A DNA stretch of 64,000 nt from Oscillatoria sp. SIO1A7 (GCA_010672965.1 JAAHFN010000004.1:1-64000), one strand, 5' to 3'. Counted from the first letter of the stretch, positions 1-8,413 are shown. Translations and numbers: made by a program. The notes: generated by a model not told the origin, from the sequence alone.

Positions 1-102
1 CTTCGACTCCGCTCAGCCCGAACGTATAGTCGCCGTTCGGGCTGAGCGGAGTCGAAGCCCAGCAGCCTGCGGATTGGTACATTATTGTCTCGAAAGTCCG
101 CT
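1..102. mobile_element. MITE family A, partial copy at window edge
   Basis: Positions 1-24 and 34-57 are perfect inverted arms (CTTCGACTCCGCTCAGCCCG and on) around a 9-base spacer. The same core sits inside the complete family A copies at 20136 and, in shorter form, at 11906 and 35351. After the palindrome comes GGTACATTATT, as near the end of the 20136 copy. The expected terminal GGGACTTG motif is here only a degraded version around 85-95. The left end lies outside the window. Confidence 0.65.
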
Positions 103-236
103 TCCTCGGCTTCCTCAGCTTCCTCAGCTTCCTCAGCTTCCTCAGCTTCCTCAGCTTCCTCCGCCTCCTCGGCTTCCTCCGCCTCCTATGCCTCCTCCGC
201 CTCCTCGGCTTCCTCCGCCTACTCTGCCTCCTCCGC
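101..236. repeat. 9-bp minisatellite (CTTCCTCAG-type)
   Basis: About fifteen imperfect copies of a nine-base unit (CTTCCTCAG, drifting to CCTCCGCCT). Being a multiple of three it leaves every frame open: one frame reads as Ser-Ala-Ser, another as Leu-Pro-Gln. I see no independent evidence that it is translated. It ends about 35 bases before the Uma2 gene at 270, so it may only affect expression or chromosome structure. Confidence 0.8.
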
Positions 237-269
237 TAAACTGGAAGAGCAACCTCGCGATCGCTCGCC

Positions 270-923
270 ATGACTGTCAAAACAGTTCCCAACAAGATAC
301 TGGCCAGACCAGAAGAAACAATCCAGCTATCGGGTATAAGTTGGCAGACCTATATAGCTTTGCTGACGGAACTTAGCGCCGAGCGCCGACTGCGCCTAAC
401 TTACAATCGCGGTATTCTTGAAATAATGGCTCCATCCCGCGATCGCGAACGTTACAAAGAAACCCTAGGTCGCTTCGTAGAAACCATAGCAGAAGAACTA
501 GAAATCGCGATCGAACCCCTTGGTTCGACGACCTTAAAATTACCGTCCCTTAGCGGAGCCGAACCGGACAAATGCTTTTACATCCAGAATCTGAATGCTG
601 TCAAGGGCAAAAAAAGACTGGATATGCAGCAAGACCCAGCACCAGATTTAGTCGTGGAAATCGATATTACCAGCGGCTCTGCTAGTCGCTTGCAAATCTA
701 TGCAGCTCTAAACGTGCCGGAAGTATGGCGCTATGATGGCAATTCCTTTAGAATCGATGTTTTAAAAAACCGACAATATGTCCCGAGCGACATTAGCTTA
801 GCTTTTCCTAAGATTTCTATGCTGGAAATCGGCGGGTTTCTAGCAAAAGTCGAGACTATGGATTATTTGGAGTTGGTGCGCGAATTTCGGAGCTGGGTCA
901 AAAGCCAGATTGGGCGCGGATAG
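270..923 (+). CDS. Uma2 family (DUF820) nuclease-fold protein
   Basis: A 217-residue protein of the Uma2/DUF820 family, very abundant in cyanobacteria and related by fold to PD-(D/E)XK endonucleases. The biological role of the family is unknown. Visible hallmarks are an N-terminal LSGISWQTYIALL segment, RLTYNRGILEIMAPS, the GSTTLKLP strand, EPDKCFYIQ and the acidic core PDLVVEIDITSGSA followed by VPEVWRYDG. Length is typical. The 3' end overlaps the convergent Uma2 gene by 26 bases, so the two transcripts are complementary at their ends. No partner gene is evident. Family assignment is firm, function is not. Confidence 0.9.
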   Translation: MTVKTVPNKILARPEETIQLSGISWQTYIALLTELSAERRLRLTYNRGILEIMAPSRDRERYKETLGRFVETIAEELEIAIEPLGSTTLKLPSLSGAEPDKCFYIQNLNAVKGKKRLDMQQDPAPDLVVEIDITSGSASRLQIYAALNVPEVWRYDGNSFRIDVLKNRQYVPSDISLAFPKISMLEIGGFLAKVETMDYLELVREFRSWVKSQIGRG

Positions 924-1500
924 CTTGGCGAAATTCAAGTACGGCATCGTAGCGATCGCTCATATTAACGCAGCGGGTCAATAACTCAATATCTAATTCT
1001 GGCAAAACCACGCTGCGGGAAATCTCTTCATACCCATTCCCTTGTAAATAATATAGAAAAAAGCGCTCTCCTTTCCAAAACCAGACTTCGGTAATCCCTA
1101 ACCCTTGGTAAACATCCAATAGCGCAATGCTGCCGCTAGTGACAATTACTTCTATGGCCAAGTCGGGAAATTCTTTATCCGTTTCAATGCAGTAACTTTC
1201 GTCTGGCTCCAATCCCCGTTGTTTGGCTTTTTTACGATAAGTGGTGGAACCGCAGGGATAAAGCCTGGTATTGGTTTCTATAGAATACAGTTCGATTAAG
1301 CGGGCAATGGTTTTTTTAATTAACTCATGCTGTCGAGATGGCAGACAAATCTCCAGGGTTCCTTTCAGATATCTCATTCGCAGTCCAGCCAAATCGTCCA
1401 GGGTCGCTCGCAGAGTTTCGTATTGTTCCCAAGTAATGGGCGATAAAGTTAGCTGCTGCTCCCCCGAGAGCCTAACTGGTTTTTCTAAAAGCGCATTCAT
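898..1500 (-). CDS. Uma2 family (DUF820) nuclease-fold protein
   Basis: A 200-residue second Uma2/DUF820 protein, convergent with the one at 270. Motifs run in the usual order: LSPITWEQYETL, RMRYLKGTLEICLPS, a GSTTYRKK strand, EPDESYCIE and PDLAIEVIVTSGS, then ITEVWFWKGERF. The two proteins are clearly different in sequence, so this is not a recent duplication. The start is preceded by AGGAGAAATTCC on the coding strand, a good ribosome binding site. Reaction and substrate are unknown for the family; DNA cleavage is inferred from the fold only. Confidence 0.9.
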   Translation of the reverse strand: MNALLEKPVRLSGEQQLTLSPITWEQYETLRATLDDLAGLRMRYLKGTLEICLPSRQHELIKKTIARLIELYSIETNTRLYPCGSTTYRKKAKQRGLEPDESYCIETDKEFPDLAIEVIVTSGSIALLDVYQGLGITEVWFWKGERFFLYYLQGNGYEEISRSVVLPELDIELLTRCVNMSDRYDAVLEFRQAIRAQSGF

Positions 1501-1570
1501 GGAATTTCTCCTTAACTGCGGATGGGTTTAGTATAGCAGAGAGTTCAAGAGGCACGCAGCATCAGATATC

Positions 1571-1789
1571 CTACCTAGGAAAATTAGCCCAAACATCCCG
1601 GCGAGCTTCGTCAATTTCCTCGGCAGAAGGTGCTTTTCCCAAGTCCGCACAAATGCCCCACAAAGATCGGCGCGGTGTTTTTGCCCCAACTAACTCCCGC
1701 TCAATTTCAGGAGCCATAAGCTCGATTAAGCGCACTTTCTCCACCAGGCTAAGCTGCTTGGCTAAACTCAAAACGGTTTCTAAAGTCAT
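1571..1789 (-). CDS. Small antitoxin-like protein without partner
   Basis: A 72-residue protein starting MTLETVLSLAKQLSLVEK and ending WANFPR. It resembles small cyanobacterial proteins often encoded just upstream of a PIN-domain toxin, carrying a conserved LWGIC motif; that link is from memory and not checked. Here the reading frame ends at 1571 and about 70 bases of non-coding DNA follow before the Uma2 gene, so no toxin is present. It may be an orphan antitoxin left after loss of the toxin gene. Function is inferred. Confidence 0.6.
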   Translation of the reverse strand: MTLETVLSLAKQLSLVEKVRLIELMAPEIERELVGAKTPRRSLWGICADLGKAPSAEEIDEARRDVWANFPR

Positions 1790-2028
1790 AGGTATTTTGA
1801 ATTGATTTATGGAAATGATTTCCTGTAGGAAATCGCAGTTAGTCTATTTTAGCAAATATTAGAAGTAATAATTTGGGCAAAAATATGAAATTTTCTCTTT
1901 GCCGGTTTCTGGGCGATCGCATTACCATTTTGCTATAATAGTCAACAAGCCAAACAACAACCAATATTTAGAACTTAAAACTCAAAATACCAATGCCCAA
2001 TTCCGCTCTTCCCAATTCCCAATTTAGT

Positions 2029-2166
2029 ATGCGTCTCGTCAGCTTGCGCCGCCAGCAAGTCGAAAAAGTTCAAGGAATTTTTAAAGATATTGCTCCTGGG
2101 GTTAGCCTCGCTGAGGAACTGATTCGAGAGCGACGCGAAGAAGCTCGTAGGGAGAGCGAATCATGA
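2029..2166 (+). pseudogene. Antitoxin C-terminal remnant (45 codons)
   Basis: An open frame reads MRLVSLRRQQVEKVQ and ends SLAEELIRERREEARRESES. The last part matches the common C-terminal tail of Phd/VapB-type antitoxins that precede PIN toxins; a DNA-binding N-terminal domain is missing. The stop TGA overlaps a following ATG in the ATGA arrangement typical of TA pairs, but the frame opened there closes after about a dozen codons. Another frame across 2190-2291 (LLAYLEKRLALDCEF and on) may be the toxin relic. I read this as a decayed TA pair. Confidence 0.45.
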
Positions 2167-2317
2167 TTAAAAGTCCTGCTGTCAAACCTTGCTTGCTTAT
2201 TTAGAGAAGCGACTCGCTCTCGATTGCGAATTTAAAAATTTAATCTACGCCGCATCCGGCACAACGGCTGTCAATAGTCTATGCTATATCTAGAATCCTT
2301 ACAAAGCTGCAAAACCA

Positions 2318-2563
2318 ATGAGCGTTGTCATTAGCGATCGAGACTTACAGGCGGCTCAGATATCTGAAGCTGAAATGCTGCGAGAAATCGCTGTCATGCT
2401 ATTTCAACAAGAACGATTTACGCTGGCGCAGGCGAGTCGTTTTGCCAGAATGAATCAGCTTGCATTTCAACGCTTGCTGGCCAGTCGCCAAATTCCTCTC
2501 CACTACGATATTGCCGAACTGAGAGAGGATTTTAAAAGTTTGCAAGAAAATAACTGGCGATGA
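2318..2563 (+). CDS. UPF0175 family antitoxin
   Basis: An 81-residue UPF0175 protein: SEAEMLREIAVMLFQQERFTLAQASRFARM contains the helix-turn-helix-like core (family pattern: E-x-x-x-A-x-x-L-F then LGKAA-like helix), and the C-terminus HYDIAELREDFKSL is typical. Members act as antitoxins or transcriptional regulators for PIN-domain toxins. The stop codon overlaps the ATG of a PIN gene at 2560 (ATGA), the classic translational coupling. That toxin is interrupted by a MITE, so this antitoxin has probably lost its target. The frame itself looks intact. Confidence 0.85.
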   Translation: MSVVISDRDLQAAQISEAEMLREIAVMLFQQERFTLAQASRFARMNQLAFQRLLASRQIPLHYDIAELREDFKSLQENNWR

Positions 2564-2780
2564 TTATTGTTAGCGATACCTCTGGGATTAGGGTATTCCA
2601 AAAAATAAATTACCCAATTCGTAGGACGGGCGGAGCGCCTGTCTCCAAGTCCAGGACAGGCGCTCCGCCCGTCCTACAGGAGAAATATTTATTTGGAAAT
2701 CCCTTAGCAACCTGGTGGCTATTGGTCGTTATTGCGTGCAGCTTCCTACAGAGTTAGTATTAGCAAAGCAACCAGGAAAT
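2560..2780 (+). pseudogene. PIN-domain toxin gene broken by a MITE
   Basis: The frame starts MIIVSDTSGI, the N-terminal strand with the first catalytic Asp of PIN toxins partnered with UPF0175. At codon 10 it runs into the palindromic element at 2591-2703. Removing 2591-2703 and one TTA target copy restores a continuous reading: SNLVAIGRYCVQL, the expected next segment. After about LPTELVLAK the PIN similarity fades, so the 3' part is also lost; the frame then merges with the small gene at 2787. No functional toxin can be made. Confidence 0.8.
2591..2703. mobile_element. MITE family B, copy 1 (TTA duplication)
   Basis: A 113-base element with imperfect terminal inverted repeats: GGGTATTCCAAAAAATAAAT at the left and ATTTATTTGGAAATCCC at the right. 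Inside is a long hairpin (GTAGGACGGGCGGAGCGCCT and its complement). TTA at 2588-2590 and 2704-2706 is the target duplication. No transposase is encoded, so it must have been moved by an enzyme elsewhere. A second full copy lies at 11248 and one end at 32218. Confidence 0.85.
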
Positions 2781-2786
2781 TATACT

Positions 2787-3137
2787 ATGATAAGCTTCGC
2801 CGACCTATTGCCGGAAATAAAAAAAAGACCGACGCTCTATTTAAGTCGCTACTCGATATTCGATTTTCAATCTTTTTATTACGGATACGACTTGGCTAGA
2901 AATCAAATAGGAGCTAACAAAACCGAAGGCGACAAGGAATTTGACGATTTTTTAATCTCTGTGAGAGAGCGATATAATATCGAAACCACGCAATCTTGGG
3001 CGAGTTTGATTCTCTTTCATTCGGCGGATGAGAGAGATGCCCTCGATCGCCTGTTTGACTTGTGGGAAAAATATCGGGCTGGTCGCCAGACTGGCGTTGA
3101 CTCAGAGAAAAAGCACCACCAACCCGCCGCCAGGTAA
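2787..3137 (+). CDS. Small protein of unknown function
   Basis: A 116-residue protein from ATG 2787: MISFADLLPEIKKRPTLYLSR with FYYGYDLARNQ and a DEFDDF-like stretch (KEFDDFL). It looks like a small family of soluble bacterial proteins of unknown role, often called immunity-like; I cannot name it firmly. I chose 2787 rather than the upstream in-frame ATG at 2715, because 2715-2786 is the leftover of the broken PIN toxin and CAGGAAA lies just before 2787. The C-terminal residues after TGVDSEKK are unlike the rest and may be a new tail. Confidence 0.55.
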   Translation: MISFADLLPEIKKRPTLYLSRYSIFDFQSFYYGYDLARNQIGANKTEGDKEFDDFLISVRERYNIETTQSWASLILFHSADERDALDRLFDLWEKYRAGRQTGVDSEKKHHQPAAR

Positions 3138-3240
3138 TGGTAGAAAAGCGATTATCAAGGGCACAGATGCAAGAGCGATCGCAGTTACCACAAGTCCCCA
3201 ATGCGGTAGTGCGATCGTCTAGACCAACATAGAATATTCC

Positions 3241-3630
3241 TTAACTAAGTGTTGGTAGTGCTGAATTGCCTGTAAGGTTAGCATCAACTGTAGCTAATGT
3301 TAACCCATAGTAAATGGCTGAAGCAGCAATAAATCTGTCTGCAGGGTCTTGATGGGGTAGTGAAATCTGGCGACTTAAAATAGCAATAGCATAATTAATT
3401 TGGGCTTCGCGAGTTTCCAGAATTTTTAAAGCTAAGTTAATCCATGCGATCGGATCGGGCTGTAAAGATATCCGTCCTTTTTCTGCAAGAATAAGCGTCT
3501 CCCAAATGCTAATTGGACTCAGCCAAAGCTCGGTATTAAGATCGGCGATCGCTGTTTTAAGTTTGTTTGACAGCTTTGGATTGTCCAGTAAATACCAAAG
3601 CCAAATATGGGTATCGAGCAAAAGCTTCAT
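3241..3630 (-). CDS. PIN-domain ribonuclease toxin, VapC family
   Basis: A 129-residue PIN-domain toxin. All four acidic positions are visible: Asp6 in LLLDTHIWLW, Glu44 in SIWETLILAE, Asp95/Asp98 in DPADRFIAA and Asp116 in TVDANL. VapC toxins are Mg-dependent RNases that usually cut tRNA or rRNA. The start chosen (3630) overlaps the antitoxin stop as ATGA; a longer frame from 3645 would add five codons and overlap further. With the gene at 3627-3857 it forms an intact TA pair, unlike the broken pair 1 kb upstream. Confidence 0.9.
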   Translation of the reverse strand: MKLLLDTHIWLWYLLDNPKLSNKLKTAIADLNTELWLSPISIWETLILAEKGRISLQPDPIAWINLALKILETREAQINYAIAILSRQISLPHQDPADRFIAASAIYYGLTLATVDANLTGNSALPTLS

Positions 3631-3857
3631 TCTAAAACCTCCCAAGGCTCGCGATCGCTAGCAACTAAATCTCCTAAGATTTCACCGCTTCCTTTCATCG
3701 CTCCAAAGGGGGCACGCGAACCTTGGGATTTGGCGGGATATATAACTACTAATGGTTTTCCTTCATGGATAACAGTTAGAGGGTTTTTAGTCCGTTCGAC
3801 TTCTATAAATAGAGTTTGGAGAGTTTGGGGCAATTCAGTTGTGGTAATTTCTGTCAT
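3627..3857 (-). CDS. Phd/YefM-type antitoxin
   Basis: A 76-residue protein, MTEITTTELPQTLQTLFIEV and KNPLTVIHEGKPLVVIYPAK, a Phd/YefM-like N-terminal fold, with a C-terminal toxin-binding tail ending EPWEVLE. Antitoxins of this type bind the cognate VapC and repress their own promoter. It precedes and overlaps vapC by four bases (ATGA), so the pair is co-translated. Nothing looks damaged. Confidence 0.85.
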   Translation of the reverse strand: MTEITTTELPQTLQTLFIEVERTKNPLTVIHEGKPLVVIYPAKSQGSRAPFGAMKGSGEILGDLVASDREPWEVLE

Positions 3858-3944
3858 TTTTGAATCCCAAAGTTTATAAGCATTTTGCCAGACAATGGGC
3901 GATAGGTCAATTATAGATTCTAGCTCGCAGTTACCACAAGTTTT

Positions 3945-4000
3945 AACCCTACACCCTAAACCCTAAACCCTACACCCTACCGCTACACCCTACACCCTAT
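3945..4000. repeat. CCCTAMA heptamer repeat array
   Basis: About eight copies of a seven-base unit alternating CCCTAAA and CCCTACA (with one CGCTACA). Unit length matches the short tandemly repeated repetitive sequences known from filamentous cyanobacteria. By chance the CCCTAAA unit equals the plant telomere repeat. The array abuts the hsdR stop codon, and the last CCCTA supplies the TAG. Confidence 0.8.
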
Positions 4001-7000
4001 CCTTTACGGTAGGTCGCGCCAAAAATTTTATCTGACAGCCATTCCTTAAAATACATATTGTCGCTGAACTGTTTTAAAAGGTCTAGATGCTCCTCCAAGA
4101 GTCCTTGCACCACTCGCTGCAGAGCCCTGTCATGTTCGATGCGAGCGTTCTGTTCGTCGGAATTCTTCATAGCATTTTGATAAGACTTATCGGCGCTGAC
4201 CTTAGCCGGTATTTCTTCAGTTATGGCTTTACAGGTTTTATCCTTGTCCTCCCATTCAATGTTGCCGAACAGTTCGTTAAATTCTCTAATAATTTTGCTG
4301 AGAGGGTCTAGCTCCGGCTCGGGCTGGCGATCGCCGCCGCTAGAGGGCATGGGGTCAACTTCTTGGTTATCTTCGGCCAAAGCAATCTTAAAAGTGGATT
4401 TCACCTCCACCCGGTAGCTATCTATATCAATAGCCTCCAAAATGCCTCGGGACAAATCCTCTTCCCTGGAGGCGGGCAGCTTGGGAATGAGAAAATTGAG
4501 AAATATCGAGAGCTTCTCCCATTCCGCATTGGAGAAAGGAAGAATAGATGATAAAAAGTTGTACGCCCTTGCGAAGGCTTTGGCCTTGCTCTTAAATTGC
4601 AGTTGGCTGCCTTCCTCTAGGTCGGCCTTGTAGGTAGCGACGCAAACATCCAGAATCGGATCGAGCCTGTCCCGCTCTGCATCGCCGAGGTATAGCCCGA
4701 CAAAGCGATCGATTTGCTCTTGGGCATAAATTCTATAGCCGTCTAAATCCGCTTTTAGGTCGTGCAGTTTGTTCGGGTCGGACTCGTCGCTGAGAATCGT
4801 AGCGCGATAGTAACGTTCAAAGGCTTTTTTTATTGTTTCCGTGCTGTTGTACAAATCCAGCACCAAGGTATCGTGCTTCTGGGGGTGAGCGCGGTTCAGC
4901 CGCGACAGGGTTTGCACCGCTTTGATGTCCGATAGCCTCTTATCCACATACATAGCGTAGAGCAGGGGTTCGTCATATCCGGTCTGGTATTTGCCAGCGA
5001 CGATTAGGAAGCGATACGGGTCTTCCTTGATTTTGTCTTCAATTTGGCTGCTGGGAAATCCGTTGATGGTTGCTTCGCTGACCTTCTTGCCGCCGTATTC
5101 GCGATCGCCGGAAAAAGCTACAATAGGCCGATAGGGACTGCCGCATTCCTTAAGATAATCTCTAAAAGCATAGAAATACTGGATGGCTTCCTTGACTCCT
5201 TTGGTAACCACCATAGCTCTAGCCTTGCCGCCGATTTTTTGCCTCGCGATCGCCATTGTCTGGAAGTTATCTACCATAATCTCGGCTTTCTTGCGGATGG
5301 CGCGATCGTGCCCTTCCACATATTGGCGCAACTTTTTCTGCGCCTTTTTCGTATCGAATAGAGGGTCGTCTTCCACCACCTTGGCTAGACGGTAATAGCT
5401 CTCTACCGGCGTATAATGCTCCAGCACGTCCAGGATAAAACCTTCCTGGATAGCCTGTTTCATAGTATAGGAATGGAAGGGACGGTGCTTGACCTTATCC
5501 CCCTCGGGGTCAGGCTCGCCGAAAATTTCCAAAGTCTTGTTTTTGGGCGTAGCGGTAAAGGCAAAATAACTGGCATTGGCCAGCATCTTCCGACCTTCGA
5601 TAATTTTGATTATTTTATCCTCGGTCGTCTCCTCTTCTATTTCTTCTTCTATCTCCTCTATTTTTTCTGGCTGCGAGCCAGCGGGGCTAACCTTATCTTG
5701 CTCCTGAGATTCTACAGCGGTTCTCGCTCCCTCCGCTCCCCTCGAAAGACCCAACACCTCATTCATGCTGGCTGCCGTCTTGCCCCCTTGGCTGGAGTGA
5801 GCTTCGTCGATGATAATGGCAAAATTCTGACCCTGCTTTTTGCCGATCGCATCCAAAATAAACGGAAACTTCTGCACCGTGGCGATAATAATCTTTTTGC
5901 CGCTTTGGAGAAACTGGCGCAGGTTTTCGGCCTTTGCAGCATGGCCGACCGTGGCCGAGACTTGGAGGAATTGCTTGATGGTTTTCTGGATTTGCTGGTC
6001 GAGAACGAGGCGATCGCTCACCACGATGATGGAATCGAAAAGAATTTTGCCCTCCCGTTCCAAGCCGACAAGCTGATGCGCCAACCAGGCAATCGAGTTG
6101 CTCTTGCCGCTGCCCGCCGAATGCTGAATCAAGTAGCGCTTGCCAACGCCATTTTTTTTTGCATCCCTTAGCAGCGCCCGCACTACTGCCAGTTGGTGGT
6201 AGCGCGGGAAAATTTGTTTTTTCTTTTTCTTGCCGGTCTTTTGGTCTTTTTCCTCGACTATTTGGGCGTAGTTTTCCAGGATATCGGCGAGCCCTTCTTT
6301 GCTGAGAATTTCTTTCCAGAGATAGTCCGTAGCGATGCCGCCAGAGTTGCGCGAGTTGGGCTCGTTGGGGGGATTGCCCGCGCCGTCGTTATGGCCTTTG
6401 TTGAAAGGTAGGAACCAAGAGTCTTGGCCTTGGAGGTGCGTCGTCATGCGCACTTCGGCATCGTCCAGGGCAAAATGCACGGCGCAGCGACCGAATTGGA
6501 ATAGGAGTTCTTTTGGGTCGCGATCGCTCTTGTACTGCTTGACCGCATCTCGCACATTCTGCTTGGTAAATTGATTTTTAAGCTCGAAAGTAGCCACGGG
6601 CAGGCCGTTGATAAATATAGCCAGATCTAGAGCCAGTTGTTTTCGAGCGGGGCTGTAGTGCAGTTGCCGCGTGACGCTGAAAATATTAGCAGCAAAAAGT
6701 TCGGCAGCTTTGCGGTTGCGTCGGCTTGGCGTACTGTAAAAAAGCTCGACCCTCGCCGATTCGTGTTTGATACCTTGGCGCAGGACGCTGACGATACCCC
6801 GCTTGGTAATTTCTCCTTGCAAGCGACCCAGGAACTTATTCTGTTTCGGACCCTCAAGCTCCAGGCCGAGGGCTTCTACTGTTTCGGGTTGGGTAGCTTT
6901 AAGGAAAGCTAGAAGCTTCGCAAAATCTAGGGCATATTCGCCCTTGAAGTCTTTCGGGTCTCCCTGCTGGTATCCGGCCTCCTTAATCAGGGAGTTGACG

Positions 7001-7044
7001 ATAATCAATTCAAGTCCCGTTTCGCTAGTATCGCTGGTTTTCAT
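3997..7044 (-). CDS. hsdR: Type I restriction enzyme, R (motor/nuclease) subunit
   Basis: A full-length 1015-residue HsdR. The N-terminal nuclease shows the PD-(D/E)XK pattern with Asp140 (ALDLAIF) and Glu154-x-Lys156 (FELKNQ). The SF2 translocase follows: Walker A GSGKS at 311-315, DEAH at 413-416, TATP in YFAFTATPK, and motif VI in QTLSRLNRAHP. An acidic linker (about 455-475) rich in Glu lies between motifs II and III. In complex with HsdM2-HsdS it cuts DNA unmethylated at the target. It is the last gene of hsdM-hsdS-hsdR; its start overlaps hsdS by 20 bases. No damage seen. Confidence 0.96.
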   Translation of the reverse strand: MKTSDTSETGLELIIVNSLIKEAGYQQGDPKDFKGEYALDFAKLLAFLKATQPETVEALGLELEGPKQNKFLGRLQGEITKRGIVSVLRQGIKHESARVELFYSTPSRRNRKAAELFAANIFSVTRQLHYSPARKQLALDLAIFINGLPVATFELKNQFTKQNVRDAVKQYKSDRDPKELLFQFGRCAVHFALDDAEVRMTTHLQGQDSWFLPFNKGHNDGAGNPPNEPNSRNSGGIATDYLWKEILSKEGLADILENYAQIVEEKDQKTGKKKKKQIFPRYHQLAVVRALLRDAKKNGVGKRYLIQHSAGSGKSNSIAWLAHQLVGLEREGKILFDSIIVVSDRLVLDQQIQKTIKQFLQVSATVGHAAKAENLRQFLQSGKKIIIATVQKFPFILDAIGKKQGQNFAIIIDEAHSSQGGKTAASMNEVLGLSRGAEGARTAVESQEQDKVSPAGSQPEKIEEIEEEIEEETTEDKIIKIIEGRKMLANASYFAFTATPKNKTLEIFGEPDPEGDKVKHRPFHSYTMKQAIQEGFILDVLEHYTPVESYYRLAKVVEDDPLFDTKKAQKKLRQYVEGHDRAIRKKAEIMVDNFQTMAIARQKIGGKARAMVVTKGVKEAIQYFYAFRDYLKECGSPYRPIVAFSGDREYGGKKVSEATINGFPSSQIEDKIKEDPYRFLIVAGKYQTGYDEPLLYAMYVDKRLSDIKAVQTLSRLNRAHPQKHDTLVLDLYNSTETIKKAFERYYRATILSDESDPNKLHDLKADLDGYRIYAQEQIDRFVGLYLGDAERDRLDPILDVCVATYKADLEEGSQLQFKSKAKAFARAYNFLSSILPFSNAEWEKLSIFLNFLIPKLPASREEDLSRGILEAIDIDSYRVEVKSTFKIALAEDNQEVDPMPSSGGDRQPEPELDPLSKIIREFNELFGNIEWEDKDKTCKAITEEIPAKVSADKSYQNAMKNSDEQNARIEHDRALQRVVQGLLEEHLDLLKQFSDNMYFKEWLSDKIFGATYRKG

Positions 7045-8413
7045 CTCCTATCTCCTCCTCATGGCTCGCGTTCTCCTCTGCGGTTTCCTCTTCTATATTT
7101 AGTAGTTCTTCTGCGGATATTTCTGGAATCTCTACGCCCCGCAGGTCAATTTTGCCGGTAACGGCGTCTGAGATAAGGCGCGATCGGTATTCCTGTATTA
7201 ATTCAATTTCGCGATCGGCTCTGGATATAGCGCTCTCAATATGGGCAAGACGCCTTGATATTTCAGCGTTTATCCTAGTCTGTTCATCTCTTGGTGGTAA
7301 GGTAACCCTTATTGTGTAAAAATCGTTAGTGTATAAGCGCCAAAACCCTTCAACTATACCTTTACACCTAGTTACAAGCTCTGCCCTTATTGCTGTCGAG
7401 CGGAGCAAGCGTTCGTAATAGAGCGGTTCTATGCCAGAAGCTGGACGCAGAACTGTATAGTCCGGGCTAATCACGCCATCACAAGGTGCAAGAGCAAAAA
7501 CACCGAGATGTGCTTTCAACCGATTAAGAACAATATCGCCAGTTTTACACAGCTTGCCACCAATGTAGTTTTCTGACATTAATCGACGCTCTTCTAATTG
7601 TGAACTGCGAACCAAACCTCCATGCTTTTGGCTCATAGAAAGGTGTTCTTCTTCACCTGTTTTCGACCTTGCATCAACTTCCCGAAAAAGGATCTTGATC
7701 CTCCTCACCTCCCAATGTTCGGGGATATCGCCAATCCACTCGACGCCGCTGGGCTTGAGCCGGACTTCGGGGTTGATGCCCCGGGTCACGGCCTGGTTGA
7801 TGATGCTCTGTTTCTGCTCCTTCAGCAGTTCTATCAGCCGCCGCTTGTTGCGGATGAATTTGTTAATTTGGGCTGTCTTCCAATCCAGAAAGCGGGTTAT
7901 TTGAGTCTGTTCTTCACGAGGCGGACAGATTACCTTTATGTCCAAAAAATTGTTTGGATATAAGCGCAGCCGAGAGGATCGGATACCAGTCGAGCGATAA
8001 ATGTATTCAGACCGATAACTTTCAACTCGCAACAAGCGATCTAGGTAGGAGCTGTCGTGGCTTTCACTATTTCTAGGGCGATAGACTCCGTAGGAAGGAC
8101 TGACTATGCCAGCGTGATTCGAGATGCCCATTGCTGCCATCCACGCCCACATCGTATTTATAACGAGATCGCCGGGTCGGCAAAGTTTGTCACCCACGTT
8201 CGATTCGGCCTTGAACATAGTCACGTTCTTGTGACTGCGAGGTGTTACTCCAGTAATGTGAGACACTGACAGCATTTCCTCCTCGCCGGTCTGCGATCGC
8301 TCGTCAACCTCCCTAAAAAAATACTTTGCTCGCTTCTCTAACCAATGCGCCGGAATCTCCCCCAACCACGGCACACCAGAATCCTTATATTCAGGATAAG
8401 GAGCCAACCTCAT
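7025..8413 (-). CDS. hsdS: Type I restriction enzyme, S (specificity) subunit
   Basis: A 462-residue HsdS with two target-recognition domains. TRD1 opens with DSGVPWLGEIPAHW and TRD2 with PSGVEWIGDIPEHWEV; each is followed by a related FREVDxRSxTGEEE stretch. The conserved helical spacers are FLDWKTAQINKFI...QKQSIINQAVTRG after TRD1 and the coiled-coil ending SDAVTGKIDLRG after TRD2. It sets the bipartite DNA target, which cannot be read from sequence. The C-terminus carries an extra acidic tail of about 35 residues. The start overlaps hsdM by four bases (ATGA). Confidence 0.95.
   Translation of the reverse strand: MRLAPYPEYKDSGVPWLGEIPAHWLEKRAKYFFREVDERSQTGEEEMLSVSHITGVTPRSHKNVTMFKAESNVGDKLCRPGDLVINTMWAWMAAMGISNHAGIVSPSYGVYRPRNSESHDSSYLDRLLRVESYRSEYIYRSTGIRSSRLRLYPNNFLDIKVICPPREEQTQITRFLDWKTAQINKFIRNKRRLIELLKEQKQSIINQAVTRGINPEVRLKPSGVEWIGDIPEHWEVRRIKILFREVDARSKTGEEEHLSMSQKHGGLVRSSQLEERRLMSENYIGGKLCKTGDIVLNRLKAHLGVFALAPCDGVISPDYTVLRPASGIEPLYYERLLRSTAIRAELVTRCKGIVEGFWRLYTNDFYTIRVTLPPRDEQTRINAEISRRLAHIESAISRADREIELIQEYRSRLISDAVTGKIDLRGVEIPEISAEELLNIEEETAEENASHEEEIGDENQRY

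Noticed and set aside
74-376. Open frames over the 9-bp repeat (Pro-Gln-Leu and Ser-Ala-Ser proteins)
   Set aside because: A repeat unit that is a multiple of three leaves frames open by default; no ribosome site and no domain.
3945-4000. CCCTAAA array as a true telomere
   Set aside because: Units are mixed, the array is 56 bases, internal to a bacterial chromosome and matches ordinary cyanobacterial heptamer repeats.
5416-6171. Long plus-strand frame of about 250 codons inside hsdR
   Set aside because: Fully antisense to a well-conserved helicase region; no recognisable domain, so a shadow.
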